A stretch of DNA of 64,000 nt from JAKLQR01 sp963753165 (GTDB taxonomy: Bacteria > Nitrospirota > Thermodesulfovibrionia > Thermodesulfovibrionales > SM23-35): contig CAVWBP010000024.1 in assembly GCA_963753165.1 (NCBI GenBank), positions 101,746 to 165,745 of the forward strand, written 5' to 3'. Under the pieces are notes generated by a model. It made no database searches. It saw nothing but the letters and a program-made list of their open reading frames with translations, and was not told where the DNA came from. Shown in pieces: positions 58,998 to 64,000 of the stretch. A program made the position numbers and the translations under genes. Each line of letters starts with the position of its first letter. Position 1 is the first letter of the stretch.

Positions 58998-60515
58998 ATG
59001 AAAACGATGCTGAGAATGATGCAGGGATTCCTTGCGGTCCTGGTTTTATGTTTTGGAGCATTGTCCCATGCCTACACGATTAAGGACATAGAGAAGGCAG
59101 GGAACTACGAGAAACATGTTGCCAAAAACATGCGGGAATTGGTGCCTGAGGAAAAATACAAAACGATCTCGAGGGAATTGAGCGGACTGCGTGATCCCAT
59201 CTCCGGGGGTAACCTCTTAGGGCTGGAGACCATTATGAAAGTCGCAGCGTCTCCGTGCGGCGACTCCATGACCTATCTGGCCAGGCAATATGCAGCCGAT
59301 CCGGCAACCCGGGAGGCGCTGAAAAAGGTCAACGGAGGGTTTCAGGATCTGCCTGTCGGCTATACGGAACCCAACCCATGGAAAGGGCATAAGGACGCCA
59401 CGGAGCTTGTGAGGCAAATGCTCACAGACTTTACCGCCTGGTGCACCTTTCTTCCGGACATCAGTGGAAGCCATGACAACGGGTTGAAGTACATTCAACA
59501 TTTTGCCTGGTTCTACTACAGGAACCCCGCAGGTCAGGATTTTGTCCAGGGGCGGGACCCCGGCAACAAAGGGAAGACCCTCATCACAGGCCTGAAGTTT
59601 ACCCGGGATTTCAGCAACCAGCGCGGGGCTTTCATGAACAGCAAGGCTTCTGCTGCCAAGGTCGCTCAATGGGTGAACGACCCGAGAATCGAAATCAGCG
59701 ATTACATTCCAAACGAAGACAATACGTATCACTACGAGTCCTGGAATGATTTTTTCGCCCGGCAGATCAGGATCGATACAAAGACCCAGACCATCCCCAG
59801 CCGCCCGGTTACCATGCCGCTCAGCGAGTATCCGGACCGCGATTATATTGTCGTGTCGCCGACCGATTGCATCATGAATCCTCTTGTACAGGTGTTGCAA
59901 GAGGATGGAGTCGCGGTGAGGAAGTATGTCGAAAACCCGCTGCAACAGGACATGGTATTCGACGTGAAGAATATCCCGGTCAGTTTGATGGATCTTCTGG
60001 GAGACACGCCAAGAGAACTGAAAGAGAAATTCATCGGCGGCACGGGCTTATCCTGTGTACTGATGCCCAACACCTATCATCATTTCCATTCGCCGGTGAA
60101 CGGGAAGATTGCCCATGCGGAGATTGTTCGCTCAGGCACCTATGGGTATGAGGACTTTACCAACTGGGCGCCGTTAGACGGCAATGTGGGACGCCCCGGG
60201 ACGGATTTCAGCCAGTTCCAGGTGTTCCAGCGCGGCGTCATTATCATTGAGGTCAAATATAAGGATCTGGACGGCAGGGAACTGACCGGCTATGTGGCTT
60301 CGGTCCCGGTCGGCCTGGATACGATCGGTTCGGTAGTGCTTGATGAAAACACCGTGGCCGGAAAAACCGTGCAACGGGGCTACACCAGGCTTGGGAATTT
60401 CTTATACGGTGGTTCGCTGGATATCCTGCTGTTTTCCAAAGGGTTGGCAAGCGGTGTGGTGCAGACCCGCCTGGGCACACAAATCACCCTGTTTAACATC
60501 GGCAAAACACCCTGA
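58998..60515 (+). CDS. Exported phosphatidylserine-decarboxylase-like protein
   Basis: A 505-residue protein of the PSD family with a signal peptide (MKTMLRMMQGFLAVLVLCFG, then ALSHA). Family features: the HHFHSPVNGKIAHAE block and the pyruvoyl self-cleavage region GNFLYGGSLDILLFSKG, where GGS corresponds to the usual (L/G)GS(T/S) site. The length is well over normal PSD (about 290); the extra N-terminal 230 residues include a helical domain found in the long 'phosphatidylserine decarboxylase family protein' class. Export is unusual for a lipid enzyme, so the substrate may be another amino acid or derivative. It is 28 bases upstream of aspD and may act with it. Confidence 0.75.
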   Translation: MKTMLRMMQGFLAVLVLCFGALSHAYTIKDIEKAGNYEKHVAKNMRELVPEEKYKTISRELSGLRDPISGGNLLGLETIMKVAASPCGDSMTYLARQYAADPATREALKKVNGGFQDLPVGYTEPNPWKGHKDATELVRQMLTDFTAWCTFLPDISGSHDNGLKYIQHFAWFYYRNPAGQDFVQGRDPGNKGKTLITGLKFTRDFSNQRGAFMNSKASAAKVAQWVNDPRIEISDYIPNEDNTYHYESWNDFFARQIRIDTKTQTIPSRPVTMPLSEYPDRDYIVVSPTDCIMNPLVQVLQEDGVAVRKYVENPLQQDMVFDVKNIPVSLMDLLGDTPRELKEKFIGGTGLSCVLMPNTYHHFHSPVNGKIAHAEIVRSGTYGYEDFTNWAPLDGNVGRPGTDFSQFQVFQRGVIIIEVKYKDLDGRELTGYVASVPVGLDTIGSVVLDENTVAGKTVQRGYTRLGNFLYGGSLDILLFSKGLASGVVQTRLGTQITLFNIGKTP

Positions 60516-60543
60516 TGATTTTATCTCAAGACGGGAGGTATGT

Positions 60544-62138
60544 ATGAAAGTTCGAGAAGAAAAGCGCTATGAAAAATTAAGTCCATTCGAATTAAAGAAT
60601 AAACTTATTCAGATGGCAAAAACGCATCATGAGAGAATGATGCTCAACGCCGGCAGGGGAAACCCCAACTGGGTTGCGATCGCGCCGCGCCAGGGTTTTT
60701 TCCAGCTCGGCCTTTTTGCCCTTCTTGAATCTGAAAGAAAGCCGCACAGGCCAGGCTTGGGAAGCTCGGCAGAAAATAAAGGTATATCAAAGAGGTTTGA
60801 AGCATTTTTAAAGAAGAACGCCGGTGCTCCGGGAATAAGATTTTTAAAGGACGCATTTTTATACGTGCGCAAAGAGCTGAAAATAAACGCGGATGATTTT
60901 ATTGCCGAAATGGTTGATGCTATCCTGGGAGACCATTACCCCACTCCTGACCGTATGCTTACCTGTGAGTGAAAAAATCGTTCATAAATATCTTATGCAG
61001 GAAATGTGTGATAACAGTCCTCCTTCCGGAAAATTTGACCTCTTTCCCACGGAAGGAGGGACTGCGGCGATGCATTACATCTTTACAAGCCTCATGGAAA
61101 ACAAGCTTCTGCATAAAGGCGATAAGATAGCGCTGGGAACCCCTATCTTCACGCCTTACATCGAGATACCGCGATTAAACGACTTTCGGTTTGTAGAGCT
61201 CGAAGTGAAACAGGACGAAAATTCGGACTGGCAATATCCGGATTCTGAAATAGAAAAGCTTGCCGATCCTCGGGTAAAGGCTTTTTTCCTGGTCAATCCG
61301 TCCAATCCGACCTCGGTCAGCATCCAGAGAAAAACGCTCGATAAGATTGCCAAATTGGTCCGTACCAAAAGGAAAGACCTAATACTTCTTACAGATGATG
61401 TATACGGGACATTCGTGAACGGCTTCAGGTCTCTTGCGGCTGTTGCGCCTCTCAATACGATTCTCGTTTACTCATATTCAAAATATTTCGGCGCGACAGG
61501 ATGGAGGCTGGGCGTCATCGCGATTCACGAGAATAATGTTTTTGATAAAATGATCGCTTCGCTTCCCGGGAAAGACAAAAACGAACTACGCGAGCGTTAC
61601 AGCACCACCGCGCTCTATCCTGATAAGATGAAGCTTATAGACAGGATGGTTGCCGACAGCCGGTCTGTGGCGCTTCACCATACCGCAGGCCTTTCGACGC
61701 CGCAGCAGGTATTGATGGTCCTTTTTTCTCTCCATTCTCTCATAGATAAAAAAGGAGCATACAAGAAACTGGCGCAGGATATCGTTACGAAGAGATTTAA
61801 GACTCTCTATGCGGCTGTCGGGATTCCGCATCCGGAAAACCAGTACGATGCGCATTACTATACGACTATTGACATCCCCACGCTTGCAGAGGACAAGATA
61901 CAGCCAGGAATTTTCAAGGTATCTCGTCACCAGGTATGAGCCGATAGATTTTGTGGTAAAGCTGGCCGAAAGGAAATCTATCGTTCTGATGGATGGTGGC
62001 GGTTTTGACGCGCCGAATATGTCTGTGCGCGTCTCTCTGGCCAATCTGGATGACAAGGCGTACGAGACCATCGGTAAAGGGATAAGCGAACTCCTCGATG
62101 AATACCATAAACATTGGCAGGCATCAAAGAAGAAATAA
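60544..62138 (+). CDS. aspD: Aspartate 4-decarboxylase, with two frame breaks
   Basis: PLP enzyme that converts L-aspartate to L-alanine and CO2; about 530 residues after correction, the family length. Start at 60544 (GGGAGGT upstream). Two single-base insertions break the frame: about 60960 (an extra base between LPV-type codons) and about 61918-61925. Conserved segments are present in three frames: AGRGNPNWVAIAPRQGFFQL, EGGTAAMHYIFTSLMENKLL, VNPSNPTSVSIQ, SYSKYFGATGWRLGVIA (PLP lysine) and MSVRVSLANLDDKAYETIG. It lies directly before aspT, so the two form the aspartate-alanine energy module. Confidence 0.85.
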
Positions 62139-62163
62139 TCTCTAACATACAGAAGGAGAAGAC

Positions 62164-63849
62164 ATGGCCCAATCAATATTTGAAATCATGAGGAGTTACC
62201 CTCAGATTGTGGTCTTCCTGGCGCTTGCCGTCGGTTATGCCCTTGGCAAAATAAAATTCTTCGGCTTCAGTCTCGGTGCGACAACCTGTGTCCTGCTTTC
62301 GGCATTAGTCCTGGGACAGATAGGCATCAAGGTCCCGCAACTTTTAAAATCGATAGCCTTTGCCCTGTTCATTTTCACGATAGGGTATAAAGTCGGCCCG
62401 CAATTTTTCGGAGCGCTCAAAAAAGACGGGATAAAATTTGTAGCGCTGTCTCTTGTGGTGGCTTTTACGGCCTTGGCGACGGCTATAGGTCTCGCCAAAG
62501 CGTTTGATTTTGACAAAGGCACCGCAGCAGGATTTTTTGCAGGTTCCGTAACAGAATCAGCCGCTATAGGAACTGCCGAAGGCGCGATAAAGCATCTGTC
62601 TCTCACGGATGAAGAAAAAGAGGACCTGGAGACAAATGTTGCTGTCGCGTATGCTATCACGTATATCTTCGGAACCGCCGGGGGGATACTCTTTTTCAAG
62701 GTTGCCCCGCGCCTCTTGCGCATCGACCTCAAGAAAGAAGCCAAGAAGCTTGAAGCGTCGATGTCAGGCGCGACTACATTATCGGATAAACCGGAACTCT
62801 TTTCATGGGCAAATCAGATTGATCTTCGGGCATACCGCGTAACGAACCCGAAGGCGATCGATAAAACTGTGAGCGAGGTCGAATCTCTTTTCTCTCAGGA
62901 CGTAGTCGTCGAAAAGGTAAAGCATGACGGCACGATTATGGACGGAGCGCCTGATATGGTCATTCGCGCGCAGGATACAATTGTTCTTGCGGCAAAGGGT
63001 AGCTTCGCTTATCGGAGCAACAGATCTTATCGGGCCTGAAACAGACGCAGCGGTCATGTCCGATATGATAGGGGAGATTTTGGACATATGCGTTCTTAAC
63101 CGCACAGATCGCTGGAAAAACCCTGGGCGAATTAAGCAAAATGGAGCACGCCCACGGGCTTTTCCTGAGGCGAATCACGCGCCAGGGGAAAGAATTGCCT
63201 ATAACGCGCGATACGAAGGTGCATGTATGCGATGTCATTCAGCTGATAGGGGAAAAAGAGAGCGTTGAAAAGGCAGTCAAGGCGATAGGATATGCCGAGA
63301 GGCCGTCGGCAATGACGGATATTATAACCGTCGGCATCGGATGCGTTCTGGGCACACTTATCGGGTTAATAGTCGTGCCGGTTGCCGGCATTCCTCTCAC
63401 CTTAGGAGTAGGCGGCGGTGTTCTGCTCGCAGGCCTTATCATGGGATGGCTGAGAGCTGTCCATCCCACGTTCGGGCAGTTTCCGAATGCAAGCCAATGG
63501 ATACTTTCAAATCTTGGGATTGAATCTTTTTATTGCGTGCGTGGGCCTGGGCGCGGGGCCACAGGCAGTCCATGCATTTGCGACTACCGGGCTGTCTGTA
63601 TTCCTGGCGGGTATTGTCTTATGCCTTTCGCCATTTATAGTCGGGCTTTATTTCGGCAAATACGTTCTGAGAATGAATCCTGTTCTTCTTCTGGGGGCGC
63701 TCACCGGCGCACGGGTAATAACTGCTGCGTTGAATACCGTGCAGGACGACGCGGAAAGCTCTACGCCTGTTTTAGGATATGCCGCTCCGTATGCTTTCGG
63801 GAACGTCCTTCTCACGATCTGGGGAAGCGTCATAATAAATGTAATGTAG
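62164..63849 (+). CDS. aspT: Aspartate:alanine antiporter (AspT family), with three frame breaks
   Basis: Membrane exchanger that imports aspartate and exports alanine; together with AspD it creates a proton gradient. About 560 residues after correction. Single-base insertions near 63000-63008 (in AAAGGG), 63100 and 63521 disrupt the frame, and the gene reads through frames 1, 2, 0 and back to 1, summing to three bases. Segments seen include KIKFFGFSLGATTCVLLSAL (TM), two TrkA-C-like cytosolic regions, DIITVGIGCVLGTLIGLIVV, and the final SVFLAGIVLCLSPFIVGLYF. Ten to twelve membrane segments in two halves are expected. It starts 25 bases after aspD. Confidence 0.85.
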
Positions 63850-63897
63850 GCGCCTGTTGCTGTTCGATGAAGAAGAGGGACGGACATGTCTTTCTCT

Positions 63898-64000
63898 TCA
63901 GCGGCTGAAGATTCCCACGAGCTTTTTATGATCATCCTTCACGTAGGGTAAGGCCAGCATCAAGAGAAGCCGTGCTTTTGCCGTAGTAAGATCACCTCCC
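63898..64000 (-). CDS. L-asparaginase, C-terminal end (partial at window edge)
   Basis: Only the last 34 codons are visible. The final 33 residues include GGDLTTAKARLLLMLAL and end HKKLVGIFSR, matching the C-terminal helix of type I/II L-asparaginases (usual pattern KAR-L-MLAL). The rest of the gene lies to the right. Asparaginase makes aspartate and ammonia, supplying substrate to AspD and AspT encoded convergently here. The short length limits certainty. Confidence 0.6.
   Translation of the reverse strand, partial: GGDLTTAKARLLLMLALPYVKDDHKKLVGIFSR

Noticed and set aside
1..64000. CRISPR array, prophage, rRNA operon or replication origin
   Set aside because: No regularly spaced repeats, phage structural genes, rRNA sequence or DnaA-box cluster were seen on reading.

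Overview
The window reads as a chromosomal piece of an anaerobic sulfate-reducing bacterium of intermediate GC content. The key evidence is a complete core of dissimilatory sulfate activation and reduction on the + strand: sat, aprB, aprA, qmoA, qmoB, qmoC and a membrane proton pyrophosphatase (23.4-34.4 kb). Gene order, the AICAR-transformylase-only purine enzyme and the large two-component and chemosensory content fit a Nitrospirota (Thermodesulfovibrio-like) or deltaproteobacterial sulfate reducer. The first is my preference, by inference only.

Layout. 0-2.5 kb (-): an ABC exporter of the LolD/MacB type, permease cut by the window edge. 2.5-11.9 kb (+): a TetR repressor with a tandem palindromic operator, then a drug-efflux operon with RND adaptor and pump, a TolC-like channel, a MacA-like adaptor and MacB-type ATPase and permease. 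11.9-14.8 kb: an accessory island with two toxin-antitoxin remnants, an IS110-family insertion sequence with a probable guide RNA region, a 21-bp inverted repeat framing it, and a tRNA-Met(CAT). 14.9-21.5 kb (-): the rod-shape cluster mreB-mreC-mreD-PBP2-(cysM)-rodA. 21.8-34.4 kb (+): rdgB, adk and the sulfate-reduction genes. 34.5-39.5 kb: a cysteine-cluster protein, AICAR transformylase, an OmpR-type regulator, a PpiC/SurA-like chaperone and a leaderless response regulator. 39.5-52.7 kb (-): a compact twelve-gene chemosensory operon. 52.9-58.0 kb: truA, an unknown gene, an HD-GYP protein, hisD and a lipoprotein. 58.0-64.0 kb: a PilZ remnant, a toxin-antitoxin pair with the layout of an integron gene cassette, an exported phosphatidylserine-decarboxylase-like protein, and an asparaginase / aspartate 4-decarboxylase / aspartate-alanine exchanger group.

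How the parts work together. Sat turns sulfate and ATP into APS and pyrophosphate, HppA hydrolyses the pyrophosphate and conserves it as ion gradient, AprBA reduces APS to sulfite, and QmoABC delivers electrons from the quinone pool. At the right end, asparaginase would feed aspartate to AspD, and AspT would exchange aspartate for alanine, another way to generate a proton gradient.

Most notable: a chemoreceptor with no periplasmic sensor domain that carries a PhnD-like (phosphonate/phosphate) binding-protein fold at its cytoplasmic C-terminus, encoded in a che operon that also holds an ExeA-type ATPase and a HEAT-repeat protein; the integron-like cassette; and the IS110 guide-RNA-like region. 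Caution: at least eleven single-base frame breaks interrupt genes whose sequence is otherwise intact (tolC, sat, hppA, aspD, aspT). I read most of them as sequence errors rather than decay.
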